From an uncultured Flavobacteriaceae bacterium (lineage in GTDB: Bacteria > Bacteroidota > Bacteroidia > Flavobacteriales > Flavobacteriaceae), in the NCBI GenBank assembly GCA_947488345.1, contig CANKZQ010000003.1:62001-126000 (forward strand): a DNA stretch of 64,000 nt. Direction: 5' to 3'. A model generated the notes under the pieces. That model did not search any database, had not been told where the DNA came from, and saw only the letters and a list, made by a program, of their open reading frames with translations. Shown here one piece after another: positions 27,565 through 35,984 of this stretch (positions are counted from its first letter, which is position 1; every line of letters starts with the position of its first letter). Made by a program: the position numbers and the translations under genes.

Positions 27565-28167
27565 ATGGAACTAGATGAAATGCAAGCACTCTGGCAAAAG
27601 ATGAGTGAAAAAATAGAACAACAAAAACAATTAACCGATACTCTAATTATGGATATGACACAACAAAAATATGTACAAAAATTTAATAAAATAACTACTT
27701 ATGAAACCATTGGAGCTGTTATCTGTTTCATAAGTGCAATTTTATTACTTCTAAATTTTGAAAAATTAGACACATGGTATTTAGCTGCTTGTGGAATTTT
27801 TACTATGGGCTATCTATTTACATTGCCAATTATTGTATTGAGATCACTAAAAACAATAAAAAACCTGAATATCAGTACCAGCAGTTATAAGGAAACTATT
27901 GTTGGTTTTGCAAAGGCAAAAAAACAGTTATTGTTGGTTCAGAAATTGGGTATATACGTAAACTTCATTTTATTTCTAGCAATAATCCCGGTAACGTCTA
28001 AACTTATGGGAGGAAAAGATATTTTTATAACTGGCGGAAGTCTATGGAAATTTGGTTTTATAGCTGTTGTGGCTATTGCAATGATCTTTGTTTCAAGATG
28101 GGGCTATAGATGTTATAAAAACATTACGAATTCGGCAGAAACTATTTTAAAGGAAATAGAGGATTAA
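27565..28167 (+). CDS. Four-helix membrane protein next to the sigma factor (possible anti-sigma)
   Basis: A cytosolic N-terminal segment of about 45 residues (MELDEMQALWQKMSEKIEQQ) precedes four membrane helices, two at about residues 48-90 and two at about 128-180. The order, cytosolic helix then membrane domain, and its location three bases after an ECF sigma gene fit a membrane anchor of the sigma factor. There is no zinc-binding anti-sigma motif (HxxxCxxC), so this is inference from position. Confidence 0.7.
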   Translation: MELDEMQALWQKMSEKIEQQKQLTDTLIMDMTQQKYVQKFNKITTYETIGAVICFISAILLLLNFEKLDTWYLAACGIFTMGYLFTLPIIVLRSLKTIKNLNISTSSYKETIVGFAKAKKQLLLVQKLGIYVNFILFLAIIPVTSKLMGGKDIFITGGSLWKFGFIAVVAIAMIFVSRWGYRCYKNITNSAETILKEIED

Positions 28168-28181
28168 AACCTTCCTACATG

Positions 28182-28219
28182 AAAAAAGTCCAGAATTCTA
28201 AAAAAAGAATTCTGGACTT
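28182..28219 (-). terminator. Terminator after odhB, 12-bp perfect stem
   Basis: On the minus strand GTCCAGAATTCT and AGAATTCTGGAC (28206-28217 and 28188-28199) form a 12-bp perfect stem around six T, followed by TTTTTTC. The plus strand lacks a T-run after the stem. Confidence 0.88.
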
Positions 28220-28241
28220 CGTATATATACTTGTATTAAGA

Positions 28242-29450
28242 TTACATTTCCAATGCTTTCTTAGGATTATTATCCATTAAAATTTCTACCGGATTTTCTA
28301 GAGCTTCTTTTATTGCCACTAAAAACCCTACAGATTCACGACCATCAATTATTCTATGATCGTATGAAAGTGCTACATACATGATGGGTTGTATCACAAC
28401 TTGTCCGTCAACAGCCATCGGTCTATTTACAATATTATGCATTCCTAAAATGGCACTCTGCGGTGGATTTATAATAGGCGTCGATAACATCGAACCAAAA
28501 ACACCTCCGTTGGTAATAGTAAACGTACCACCAGTCATTTCATCGATTGTAATTTCTCCATCTCTCGCTCTAATAGCCAAACGTTTCACTTCCGATTCTA
28601 CACCTCTAAAACTTAAGTTTTCAGCATTTCTAATTACTGGAACCATTAATCCTTTTGGACCAGAAACAGCAATTGAAATATCCTGAAAATCGTATGATAC
28701 TTTAAAGTCACCATCGATCATCGAATTCACCTCTGGGTACATTTGTAAAGCTCTTACTACAGCTTTTGTAAAAAAGCTCATAAATCCGAGACTCACTCCA
28801 TGTTTTGATTTAAAATCTTCTTTAAACTCTTTACGCAAGTCAAAAATGGGTTGCATGTTCACTTCATTGAAAGTCGTAAGCATTGCCGTTTCATTTTTAA
28901 CAGACACCAAACGCTCGGCAACTTTTCGACGTAACATCGATAGTTTTTTACGCTCGCTTCCACGTGCACCACCCGAGGTTGGTGTACCCATACTTGGAGA
29001 CGCTTTTACAGCATCATCTTTCGTAATTCTACCATCACGCCCTGTTCCTTTTACCGCACCTGGCGAGACACCTTTTTCATCTAATATCTTTTTAGCAGCT
29101 GGCGAAGCTGTTCCACTCGCATAGGTAGTTTTAGTCGCTGCAGGTTGCTCTTCTTTTTTGGGAGCTTCCTTCTTCTCTTCTTTTGCCGGTGCTGCATCAC
29201 CCGCAGGTTTGGCGGCACTCGTATCTATGTGACATACAACAGCACCAACTTCTACGGCATCACCTTCTTCCGCCTTGAGCGTAATAATACCACTTTCTTC
29301 GGCTGGTAGTTCCAAGGTTGCTTTATCTGAATCTACTTCGGCAATAGCTTGATCTTTTTCTACATAATCTCCATCTTCAACTAACCATGTTGCGATTTCT
29401 ACTTCGGTAATCGATTCCCCCGGAGAAGGGACTTTCATTTCTAAAACCAT
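28242..29450 (-). CDS. odhB: Dihydrolipoyl succinyltransferase, 2-oxoglutarate dehydrogenase E2
   Basis: E2 transfers the succinyl group from E1 to CoA in the TCA cycle. The N-terminal lipoyl domain has the lipoylation site [12 protein letters not shown] (Lys43). An Ala/Lys/Glu/Pro-rich linker leads to the peripheral-subunit-binding domain (about residues 113-150; [26 protein letters not shown]), then another linker and the catalytic domain with the [14 protein letters not shown] active-site motif. Length is 402 residues. It lies downstream of odhA on the same strand, separated by an M23 peptidase gene. Confidence 0.96.
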   Translation of the reverse strand: MVLEMKVPSPGESITEVEIATWLVEDGDYVEKDQAIAEVDSDKATLELPAEESGIITLKAEEGDAVEVGAVVCHIDTSAAKPAGDAAPAKEEKKEAPKKEEQPAATKTTYASGTASPAAKKILDEKGVSPGAVKGTGRDGRITKDDAVKASPSMGTPTSGGARGSERKKLSMLRRKVAERLVSVKNETAMLTTFNEVNMQPIFDLRKEFKEDFKSKHGVSLGFMSFFTKAVVRALQMYPEVNSMIDGDFKVSYDFQDISIAVSGPKGLMVPVIRNAENLSFRGVESEVKRLAIRARDGEITIDEMTGGTFTITNGGVFGSMLSTPIINPPQSAILGMHNIVNRPMAVDGQVVIQPIMYVALSYDHRIIDGRESVGFLVAIKEALENPVEILMDNNPKKALEM

Positions 29451-29471
29451 TATTTATTCTTTTTAATTTGG

Positions 29472-30440
29472 TTAATTTTTATCAATATTTTTTACAAAAT
29501 CTTCTTTAACTGGTATATAATCTTCCTTCAACTTACCGTTCACCATAATCTTATCGAAATACAACTTTGCTCCAGTTGCCTGAAAAAAATCAGCGACGTT
29601 TTGCAATTGTAAATGTAAATGAGCCTCGGTTGAATTTCCTGAATTCCCACATTGAGCCATAACCTGACCTTGCTTCACCTCATCACCTACTTTTACCAAA
29701 ATTGAATTTTGTTTTAAGTGTGCAAATAAGATATATTCTTGTTGAGAGGTTTCCAATACTATCGTATTTCCCGTAAGTTGTTTCGGATTTAACTCCCCGG
29801 GAATATTATCAATAACTCCTTTTGTTACCTTTACCACTTTCGCATCACATGGAGCCATCACATCTTTACCAAAAACGAAATAGCTTTCATTCTTCTTGGC
29901 ATCTCCCTTATGGGAAGAACCATTAGCTACCATTAAGATATCATAAGCATATTGCTGCACCTCTTGGGCCATATGATAATTTTGTGCTACCGTCTCACCT
30001 CCCCAAAAAACAAAAGACTCTTCTTTAAAAGGCCAAATCATTTTTGTTGTATTTCTCGCAAGTTTTGGCAAATCAGTGGGTCTATGCACCGAAACATACA
30101 TACCGCCAATTTCATTATTCTGATTCAAGTACATTGAAACATCTCTAATTCCGCTATCAAATGTAATTTTATAGATATGTGACAGGTTTTTCGTCTTTAA
30201 AAACTCATGTGTCTTAATGGCTCCAATACTTGTTTCAATGCTCTCGAAAAAAGCTTCGGTTTTATCTAAAGGTAAGGCCTTTTTCATATCTACATTAAAC
30301 ATCGTAAAAATTGAATCATAACTCTTGGCGTTGTAAAAACTCTTTAATTTTAACACTGCCTTTTTATAATTCTCTTTCTCATCTTGGGCTGATAGAACTG
30401 AGATGTTAAATAATAATATGATAATAATTAGTTGCTTCAT
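29472..30440 (-). CDS. Secreted M23-family (LytM-like) metallopeptidase with N-terminal NTF2-like domain
   Basis: A signal peptide (LIIIILLFNISVLSAQ) precedes a DUF3887/NTF2-like region (about residues 20-125) and a C-terminal LytM/M23 domain with KDVMAPCDAKVVKV, VGDEVKQGQVMAQCGNSG and the metal-binding H-x-H in EAHLHLQLQ. The upstream ligand pair appears as NYH and the Asp in QYAYDIL, a variant spacing rather than the classical HxxxD. The enzyme would cut peptidoglycan cross-bridges or peptides. The ATG at 30440 is one base after the odhA stop and odhB begins 21 bases later, so it is embedded in the odh operon. Confidence 0.85.
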   Translation of the reverse strand: MKQLIIIILLFNISVLSAQDEKENYKKAVLKLKSFYNAKSYDSIFTMFNVDMKKALPLDKTEAFFESIETSIGAIKTHEFLKTKNLSHIYKITFDSGIRDVSMYLNQNNEIGGMYVSVHRPTDLPKLARNTTKMIWPFKEESFVFWGGETVAQNYHMAQEVQQYAYDILMVANGSSHKGDAKKNESYFVFGKDVMAPCDAKVVKVTKGVIDNIPGELNPKQLTGNTIVLETSQQEYILFAHLKQNSILVKVGDEVKQGQVMAQCGNSGNSTEAHLHLQLQNVADFFQATGAKLYFDKIMVNGKLKEDYIPVKEDFVKNIDKN

Positions 30441-30441
30441 A

Positions 30442-33174
30442 TTATTTTTCAAAAACTTTATCAATGACTCTTTGATGTCTTCTTTTAAATCGCGCACTTG
30501 AACCTGCAGCTGGCACTGCATAAAATGGTCTAGAGGCGACTTCTAATTTCACCAAATTAAAACGCTGTAACATATAACTCCACGCCCCCATATTTTGTGG
30601 TTCTTCTTGCGCCCACACATAGGTTTTTGCATTCTTATATTTGTCTATTACCGCTTTTAATTTCTCTTCATGTAATGGAAATAACTGTTCTATACGCACC
30701 AAGGCGACATCTTCTCTTTCTAATTTTTCGCGCTCAGCTAACAAATCATAATAGAATTTACCAGTACAAAATACGAGCTTTTTCACCTTATCGGGATTGA
30801 TTGTATCGTCTATCACTTCTTCGAATGTTCCTTTTGCTAGATCATCTAAAGTAGATACTGCTTTCGTGTGACGCAATAAGCTTTTTGGTGTAAAAACCAC
30901 TAACGGTTTTCTAAAATTACGCTTCATTTGTCTACGTAAAATATGATAGATATTGGCAGGTGTTGTACAATTTGCTACCAACATATTATCAATCGCACAT
31001 AACTGTAAATACCGCTCCATACGCGCTGAAGAATGCTCTGAACCTTGCCCTTCATAACCATGTGGTAATAAAATCACAATTCCGTTTTGGAGCTTCCATT
31101 TATCTTCAGCTGCCGAAATATATTGATCGAACATTATTTGAGCTCCATTACTGAAATCACCAAATTGTGCTTCCCATATGGTCAGGGCATTAGGATGCGC
31201 CATGGCATATCCATAATCAAACCCTAATACCCCATATTCTGATAATAAAGAGTTATAGATGAACATTTCACCTTTATTATTCGGATTGGTATTCAATAAA
31301 TTGATACGCTCTTCAGAAATTTCATCTCGTAAAATCGCATGTCGATGACTAAAAGTACCGCGTTCAACATCTTGCCCAGAAATACGTATATCGAAGCCTT
31401 CTTCTAGTAAGCTCCCATAGGCCAATGTTTCAGCCATTCCCCAATCGAGCACATTCGTATCGATCATTTTTGCCCGATCACCTAAAATACGTTCGGCCTT
31501 TCTTAAAAATTTAACACCCTCAGGTACCGTAGAAACAACTTTAGCAATTTGCTTTAAATTCTCTACCTTGTAGGCGGTATTTGCGGGAGCCAGCATCGCC
31601 TCCACTCCTGCACGTTCGAATCCTTCCCAAGTATTTTGCATAAATGGCACTACTTTAGAAGATGTATCTTGCTTTGACTTTTCATAGTCTTCTTCTAGCT
31701 TTGCCTTAAAATCTGCAATGATTTTTTTCTTATAGTCTTCATCAATCACACCTTGATCCATGAGCTGTTGTGCGTAAATATCTCTCGGGTTTTGATGCTT
31801 TGAAATTACCTTATATAATTTTGGTTGTGTAAAGCGAGGTTCATCTCCTTCATTATGACCATATTTACGATATCCGAGTAAATCGATAAAGACATCACGT
31901 TTGAAACGCATTCTAAATTCTAATGCCATTTCGGTGGCATGCACTACAGCTTCGGCATCATCGGCATTCACGTGTAATACCGGTGATAGCGTAACTTTAC
32001 CTACATCTGTACAATACGTACTTGATCGAGCATCTAAATAATTGGTCGTAAATCCTATTTGGTTATTAACCACAATATGAATAGTACCTCCCGTTTTATA
32101 CCCATTGAGTTGACTCATTTGAATCACCTCATATACAACTCCTTGTCCGGCGATTGCCGCATCACCATGCACTAAAATCGGAACTACTTTTGAAGAATTA
32201 CCGTCATAGTGCTTATCAATTTTCGCGCGCGTAATTCCCTCCACTACAGCATCTACTGTTTCTAAATGTGACGGATTTGGGCACAAATTCATTTTTATAT
32301 TCTTACCATTTTGATAGGTTTTATCTAGGGTCAAACCTAAATGGTATTTTACATCACCATCAATTTCATCATCTTCAAAATCTTTACCCTCAAATTCGCT
32401 AAACAAATCTCTTGGTGATTTTCTAAACACATTGATGAGGGTGCTTAAACGTCCTCTATGTGCCATTCCAAGGACACATTCTTCCAAATCAAATTCGTTA
32501 ACAGCCTTATATAGCACATTACTAATGGCAGGAATCAAGGCTTCACCACCTTCTAATGAAAATCGCTTTTGCCCTACATATTTTGTTTGTAGAAACTGCT
32601 CGAATGTTACCGCTTGATTTAACTTCGACAGGATGTATTTTTTCTTGTCTGAAGAGAAATTTGGATGATTGTCGTTTTCATTCAATCGATTCTGCCACCA
32701 TTTGATCTCCTTTGGCTCTCGAATATACATATATTCAACGCCTATCGAATCGCAATAAATAGCTTCAACATGTCGCACAATTTCCCGAAGAGACTGACTT
32801 CCAATACCTAAAATTTCACCAGCGTTGAACACAATATCCAAATCATCGTTTGCCAGGCCAAAATTTTCTAAGGCCAATGAAGGCTCATAACTTCTACGTT
32901 CACGTACAGGATTTGTTTTTGTAAACAAGTGCCCTCTCGATCGATAACCATTAATTAATTCAATGACCTGAAACTCCTTATGAACGTGCGCAGGCACTTC
33001 TATACCGTCTGTAGTTTCTTCACCGTTTAGCGAATAGTTAGCATTCGCTAAATCATATCCTTGAAAAAAACTTCTCCAGCTCGGTTCAACCGCATCTGGA
33101 TTTACTAAATATTTTTCGTATAAATCGGCGATAAAGCCTGTATGTGCAGCGTTTAAAAACGAAAACCTATCCAT
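30442..33174 (-). CDS. odhA: 2-oxoglutarate dehydrogenase E1 component
   Basis: E1 is the thiamine-diphosphate decarboxylase of the 2-oxoglutarate dehydrogenase complex. The 910-residue product has the E1o N-terminus with the conserved YLVNPDAVEPSWRSFFQGYD segment, the VLGMAHRGRLSTLINVF motif, the ThDP site HGDAAIAGQGVVYEV and DLLGYRKYGHNEGDEP, and the C-terminal GYEGQGSEHSSARMERYLQL. Length and order are typical. It is the first gene of a three-gene unit with an M23 peptidase and odhB. Confidence 0.97.
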   Translation of the reverse strand: MDRFSFLNAAHTGFIADLYEKYLVNPDAVEPSWRSFFQGYDLANANYSLNGEETTDGIEVPAHVHKEFQVIELINGYRSRGHLFTKTNPVRERRSYEPSLALENFGLANDDLDIVFNAGEILGIGSQSLREIVRHVEAIYCDSIGVEYMYIREPKEIKWWQNRLNENDNHPNFSSDKKKYILSKLNQAVTFEQFLQTKYVGQKRFSLEGGEALIPAISNVLYKAVNEFDLEECVLGMAHRGRLSTLINVFRKSPRDLFSEFEGKDFEDDEIDGDVKYHLGLTLDKTYQNGKNIKMNLCPNPSHLETVDAVVEGITRAKIDKHYDGNSSKVVPILVHGDAAIAGQGVVYEVIQMSQLNGYKTGGTIHIVVNNQIGFTTNYLDARSSTYCTDVGKVTLSPVLHVNADDAEAVVHATEMALEFRMRFKRDVFIDLLGYRKYGHNEGDEPRFTQPKLYKVISKHQNPRDIYAQQLMDQGVIDEDYKKKIIADFKAKLEEDYEKSKQDTSSKVVPFMQNTWEGFERAGVEAMLAPANTAYKVENLKQIAKVVSTVPEGVKFLRKAERILGDRAKMIDTNVLDWGMAETLAYGSLLEEGFDIRISGQDVERGTFSHRHAILRDEISEERINLLNTNPNNKGEMFIYNSLLSEYGVLGFDYGYAMAHPNALTIWEAQFGDFSNGAQIMFDQYISAAEDKWKLQNGIVILLPHGYEGQGSEHSSARMERYLQLCAIDNMLVANCTTPANIYHILRRQMKRNFRKPLVVFTPKSLLRHTKAVSTLDDLAKGTFEEVIDDTINPDKVKKLVFCTGKFYYDLLAEREKLEREDVALVRIEQLFPLHEEKLKAVIDKYKNAKTYVWAQEEPQNMGAWSYMLQRFNLVKLEVASRPFYAVPAAGSSARFKRRHQRVIDKVFEK

Positions 33175-33212
33175 TATATGTCTTGTGATTGGTAGTTTAA
33201 AATTTAATTTAA

Positions 33213-33220
33213 CAAAAATA
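33213..33220 (-). promoter_or_regulatory. Predicted -7 element of odhA
   Basis: On the minus strand TATTTTTG matches TAnnTTTG, 39 bases before the odhA ATG. No TTG lies at the ideal distance. Confidence 0.35.
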
Positions 33221-33301
33221 CAATTAATTGCGTTAATATTAATCGCAAAAAAGTAGGAATTATTATTTATTCAACTTGATTAAAAAAAAAAATTATAAAG
33301 C

Positions 33302-33331
33302 TTGTAGAAATTATAAAAACGATTATATTTG
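33302..33331 (+). promoter_or_regulatory. Predicted promoter of tRNA-Asn
   Basis: TTG (33302-33304), a 19-nt spacer and TATATTTG (33324-33331) match the Bacteroidota consensus. The mature tRNA 5' end lies 34 bases downstream. Confidence 0.6.
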
Positions 33332-33364
33332 CACTCGCAAAACACCAAATAGTGTTTTCTAAAC

Positions 33365-33438
33365 TCCTCCTTAGCTCAGTTGGTTAGAGCATCTGACTGT
33401 TAATCAGAGGGTCCTTGGTTCGAGCCCAAGAGGGGGAG
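33365..33438 (+). tRNA. tRNA-Asn (anticodon GTT)
   Basis: Complete cloverleaf: acceptor TCCTCCT/AGGGGGA with one T-G pair, D arm with TTGGTTAGAGC, anticodon arm TCTGA-CTGTTAA-TCAGA giving GTT, T arm CTTGG-TTCGAGC-CCAAG, discriminator G. A terminator follows. A second copy of the 3' part of this gene lies 149 bases downstream. Confidence 0.96.
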
Positions 33439-33481
33439 CAAAATATAAATCCAGTCATTGCGACTGGATTTTTTTGTTTAG
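33417..33481 (+). repeat. 65-bp direct repeat, copy 1 (tRNA-Asn 3' end plus terminator)
   Basis: This segment, from the T arm of tRNA-Asn through its terminator, is repeated at 33566-33630. The two copies have the same length and differ at four bases that I can count: two just after the tRNA and two in the terminator loop. It looks like a local duplication or the att-type scar of a lost element. Confidence 0.85.
33448..33476 (+). terminator. Terminator of tRNA-Asn
   Basis: AATCCAGTC (33448-33456), loop ATTGC and GACTGGATT (33462-33470), followed by a T-run. Confidence 0.85.
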
Positions 33482-33525
33482 TACATATAGGGCTCTCCCA
33501 AGTCTGCGCGCCAGCTGGCACCTTC

Positions 33526-33556
33526 GTTAAATACATCCACTGGATGTATTCTTAAC
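33526..33556. repeat. Imperfect hairpin in the spacer between the tRNA-Asn repeats
   Basis: GTTAAATACATCCA (33526-33539) pairs with TGGATGTATTCTTAAC (33541-33556), with a 1-nt loop and a 2-nt bulge. No T-run follows. Just upstream the palindrome GCCAGCTGGC is also present. The function is unknown. Confidence 0.5.
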
Positions 33557-33560
33557 ACTC

Positions 33561-33630
33561 GGTCCGGTTCGAGCCCAAGAGGGGGAGCAAAACACAAATC
33601 CAGTCATTATGACTGGATTTTTTTGTTTAG
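33561..33630 (+). repeat. 65-bp direct repeat, copy 2: truncated tRNA-Asn 3' end
   Basis: GGTTCGAGC to the terminator (33566-33630) repeats the T loop, 3' T stem, 3' acceptor strand and terminator of tRNA-Asn. The 5' half of the tRNA is absent, and the shared GGTCC before it has lost the two T of the original CTTGG stem. It cannot fold as a tRNA. A 5-base match in front (33561-33565) suggests that the homology once extended further. Confidence 0.8.
33597..33624 (+). terminator. Second copy of the tRNA-Asn terminator
   Basis: AATCCAGTC (33597-33605), loop ATTAT and GACTGGATT (33611-33619), followed by a T-run. In this copy the loop is rewritten so that AT/AT pairing could lengthen the stem. 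Confidence 0.75.
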
Positions 33631-33732
33631 CATATCTATTTATATCTGGGTCTCTATCATACGTATTATATATCTCACTATATTTTATATCTTTACTTCA
33701 TATCAGTTACAAACTCTTTCAATTTTATAATT

Positions 33733-34758
33733 ATGAAATCTAAATTCCTTTTTTCAAAAGTTTTTGCAGCGTTAGCAATACTAATTTTTACTATGTCTTG
33801 TAAAAATGATGCCAAAAACGTGACTAAAGATACAGCCGCTATAGATTCTACTTCTATGGCTGAAGCTACTCCAGATTATCAAATTTCATTGGCACAATGG
33901 TCACTTCATAAATCGTTTTTTGGAGAATTAAAGAATGATTGGCAATGGTTTGGAAAAATGTTAATGACAAATCCAGACTCTTTGTTGCAAGGCAAACTAA
34001 ATCCTGATGACTTTCCGAAAATTGCAGCAGGATACGGTGTCAATTCTATAGAACTAGTGAACACCTTCTACTTTAGCAAAGCCAAAGACCTAGATTATTG
34101 GACTGCATTCAAACAAAGATGTGATGATGCGGGAGTTTCTGTAGGACTCATTATGTGTGATGCCCTTGGCGATTTAGGAAATGCAGATGATAAGGCACGT
34201 CAGGCTGCTGTTGACAATCATCACGCCTGGGTGGATATTGCAAAACTCTTAGGTGCGCATTCTATACGCGTAAATGCTGCGGGAAAAGGAACTGCCGAAG
34301 AAGTTGCTAAAAATGCAATAGACGGCTTAAAAAAATTAGGAGCATATGGTGCCTCAAAAGGTATCAATATTATCGTCGAAAATCATGGAGGGTATTCTTC
34401 TGATGGGAAATGGCTCGCTGGGGTTATGAAAAGTGTTAATATGGATAATGTAGGTACCTTACCTGACTTTGGTAATTTCTGTATTGAGAGAAGCGAAGAC
34501 GGTTGTGCGAACGAATATGATCGTTATGAAGGAATGAAAGATTTAATGCCATTTGCTAAAGGCGTGAGTGCTAAATCGCATGTTTTCGATTCGGATGGAA
34601 ATGAGATGAATTCGGATTTCTTAAAAATTATGAAAATCGTAAAAGCTTCAGGATTTAAAGGTTATGTAGGTATTGAGTATGAGGGAAAAGAGCTCTCTGA
34701 AGATGAAGGTATAAAAGCTACAAAAAACTTATTAGAAAAGGTATTTAAAGAATTATAA
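33733..34758 (+). CDS. Lipoprotein sugar-phosphate isomerase/epimerase (AP-endonuclease-2 fold)
   Basis: A lipoprotein signal ends at lipobox TMSC (Cys23), followed by an acidic linker and a TIM-barrel domain of about 290 residues of the xylose-isomerase-like/AP-endonuclease-2 type. Barrel-strand motifs that may bind metal are visible: NSIELVNTFY, GLIMCDALGDLGN, NIIVENHGGYSSDG, LPDFGNFC and YVGIEYEGKEL. The export signal is unusual for an isomerase, but such lipoprotein versions occur in Bacteroidota, where the substrate is normally unknown. It stands alone between the tRNA-Asn repeats and the H-NOX operon. Confidence 0.82.
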   Translation: MKSKFLFSKVFAALAILIFTMSCKNDAKNVTKDTAAIDSTSMAEATPDYQISLAQWSLHKSFFGELKNDWQWFGKMLMTNPDSLLQGKLNPDDFPKIAAGYGVNSIELVNTFYFSKAKDLDYWTAFKQRCDDAGVSVGLIMCDALGDLGNADDKARQAAVDNHHAWVDIAKLLGAHSIRVNAAGKGTAEEVAKNAIDGLKKLGAYGASKGINIIVENHGGYSSDGKWLAGVMKSVNMDNVGTLPDFGNFCIERSEDGCANEYDRYEGMKDLMPFAKGVSAKSHVFDSDGNEMNSDFLKIMKIVKASGFKGYVGIEYEGKELSEDEGIKATKNLLEKVFKEL

Positions 34759-34817
34759 CGCATTAGGTATAATTCGCTCCCTGCCACCTAAAATACTGGC
34801 AATAAATTTATGGTTTT

Positions 34818-34840
34818 ACCACCATCATATGGTGGTTTTC
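34818..34840 (+). terminator. Hairpin terminator after the isomerase/epimerase gene
   Basis: ACCACCAT (34818-34825), loop CAT and ATGGTGGT (34829-34836), followed by TTTCT. The T-run is short, but the location fits. Confidence 0.65.
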
Positions 34841-35040
34841 TAGTACATATGTTTACTCAAATTGAGTATCTTTATGTTCTATTAATTATCAATTATATCA
34901 AATTCGTGCTATACCATTCGTCTATATTTATCAGCATTCTAACGATTTGAAAGCACAGATCAAAGAATGTAATCTTGTCTTCATCATTTTTTAAATACTT
35001 TGGTCTCAATTTCTTTAAACGTTATAAGTAAAAACTATAT

Positions 35041-35445
35041 ATGAACATATTATTAATTGAAGATGATCAAATTGAAGTCATGAAGTTAAATCGAGTGATT
35101 TCAAAGTTAGGACTTTATCATACTATTATTGAAGCTAAAAATGGTGAAGATGCGCTTCAAATTTTAAATGAGAAAGATACACTTCCCGATATCATTCTTT
35201 TAGACCTGAATATGCCAAGAATTAACGGAATTGAATTTCTAAGTATTTTGAAGAAAGATGAAGTACTGAGTTATATTCCTGCGATAATGCTTACAACTTC
35301 GAACAATCAAAGAGATTTGATAGAATGTTATAAACTTGGAATTGCTGGATACGTTTTAAAACCATTAAGATTTGAAGAATACGCATCCAAAATTGAGAAA
35401 TTATTGGAGTATTGGAGCATAAATGAATTAAAAGTAAACAAATGA
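35041..35445 (+). CDS. Single-domain response regulator, first gene of H-NOX operon
   Basis: A 134-residue CheY-like receiver with the acidic pair Glu7-Asp8-Asp9, phospho-acceptor Asp55 (ILLDLNMPRI), a Thr-Thr segment (IMLTTSNN) and the invariant Lys in YVLKPLRF. No output domain follows, so it works as a phosphate shuttle or interaction partner. Its stop codon overlaps the start of the H-NOX gene (ATGA at 35442-35445). In this operon it can act as the intermediate receiver between the kinase and the Hpt protein, since the kinase carries no receiver of its own. Confidence 0.93.
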   Translation: MNILLIEDDQIEVMKLNRVISKLGLYHTIIEAKNGEDALQILNEKDTLPDIILLDLNMPRINGIEFLSILKKDEVLSYIPAIMLTTSNNQRDLIECYKLGIAGYVLKPLRFEEYASKIEKLLEYWSINELKVNK

Positions 35446-35984
35446 AAGGAATAATATTTACAGAGTTTTTGGATTTAGTTGAAAAGAAGTTTGGCTTGGA
35501 AATGGTTGATGATATTCTCAACAAATCCAATTTAGAGTCGAATGGAATATATACGTCAATTGGGACATATAAATTTTCTGAAATGCTTCAACTATTGCAG
35601 CACTTAAGTGCGAATACACAAATTTCAATAGATGATTTATTATTGGTATATGCCGAACATTTCTTTAGTGTTTTAGAAGATAGTTACCCAGGTTTGTTAG
35701 CCACGTATTCCGATCCAATAGAAATGCTCTCGTCTATAGAAGATCATATCCATGTAGAAGTAAGAAAAATATATCCGGATGCCGAATTACCAACTTTTGA
35801 AATCGTAGAGAAAACTCCAAACTCTTTAATAATGATTTATAAGTCTAGTAGAGCTATGCACCATTTTGGTCTAGGTTTAATGAATAAAACGTTTGAGCAC
35901 TTTAATAGTACCGCGAAAATAGAATTAGAAAAAATAAAAGAAGATGGCACGGAGGTAAGGTTTATCGTGAATAAGAATAAATGA
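35442..35984 (+). CDS. H-NOX haem-NO-binding protein
   Basis: H-NOX domains hold ferrous haem and sense nitric oxide (or oxygen) in the cytoplasm. The 180-residue product matches a full domain. By alignment from memory with guanylate cyclase beta-1, the proximal haem ligand is His104 in DHIHVEVRKIYPDAELPTF, seven residues before the conserved Tyr-Pro. The haem-propionate motif Y-x-S-x-R is YKSSR at 133-137. Gene overlaps on both sides (ATGA) join it to a receiver and a histidine kinase. In studied bacteria a stand-alone H-NOX inhibits its partner kinase when NO-bound, and this is the expected role here. Confidence 0.92.
   Translation: MKGIIFTEFLDLVEKKFGLEMVDDILNKSNLESNGIYTSIGTYKFSEMLQLLQHLSANTQISIDDLLLVYAEHFFSVLEDSYPGLLATYSDPIEMLSSIEDHIHVEVRKIYPDAELPTFEIVEKTPNSLIMIYKSSRAMHHFGLGLMNKTFEHFNSTAKIELEKIKEDGTEVRFIVNKNK

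Noticed and set aside
33561-33590. A second tRNA gene after tRNA-Asn
   Set aside because: Only the 3' T arm and acceptor strand are present; there is no D arm, anticodon arm or 5' acceptor strand.
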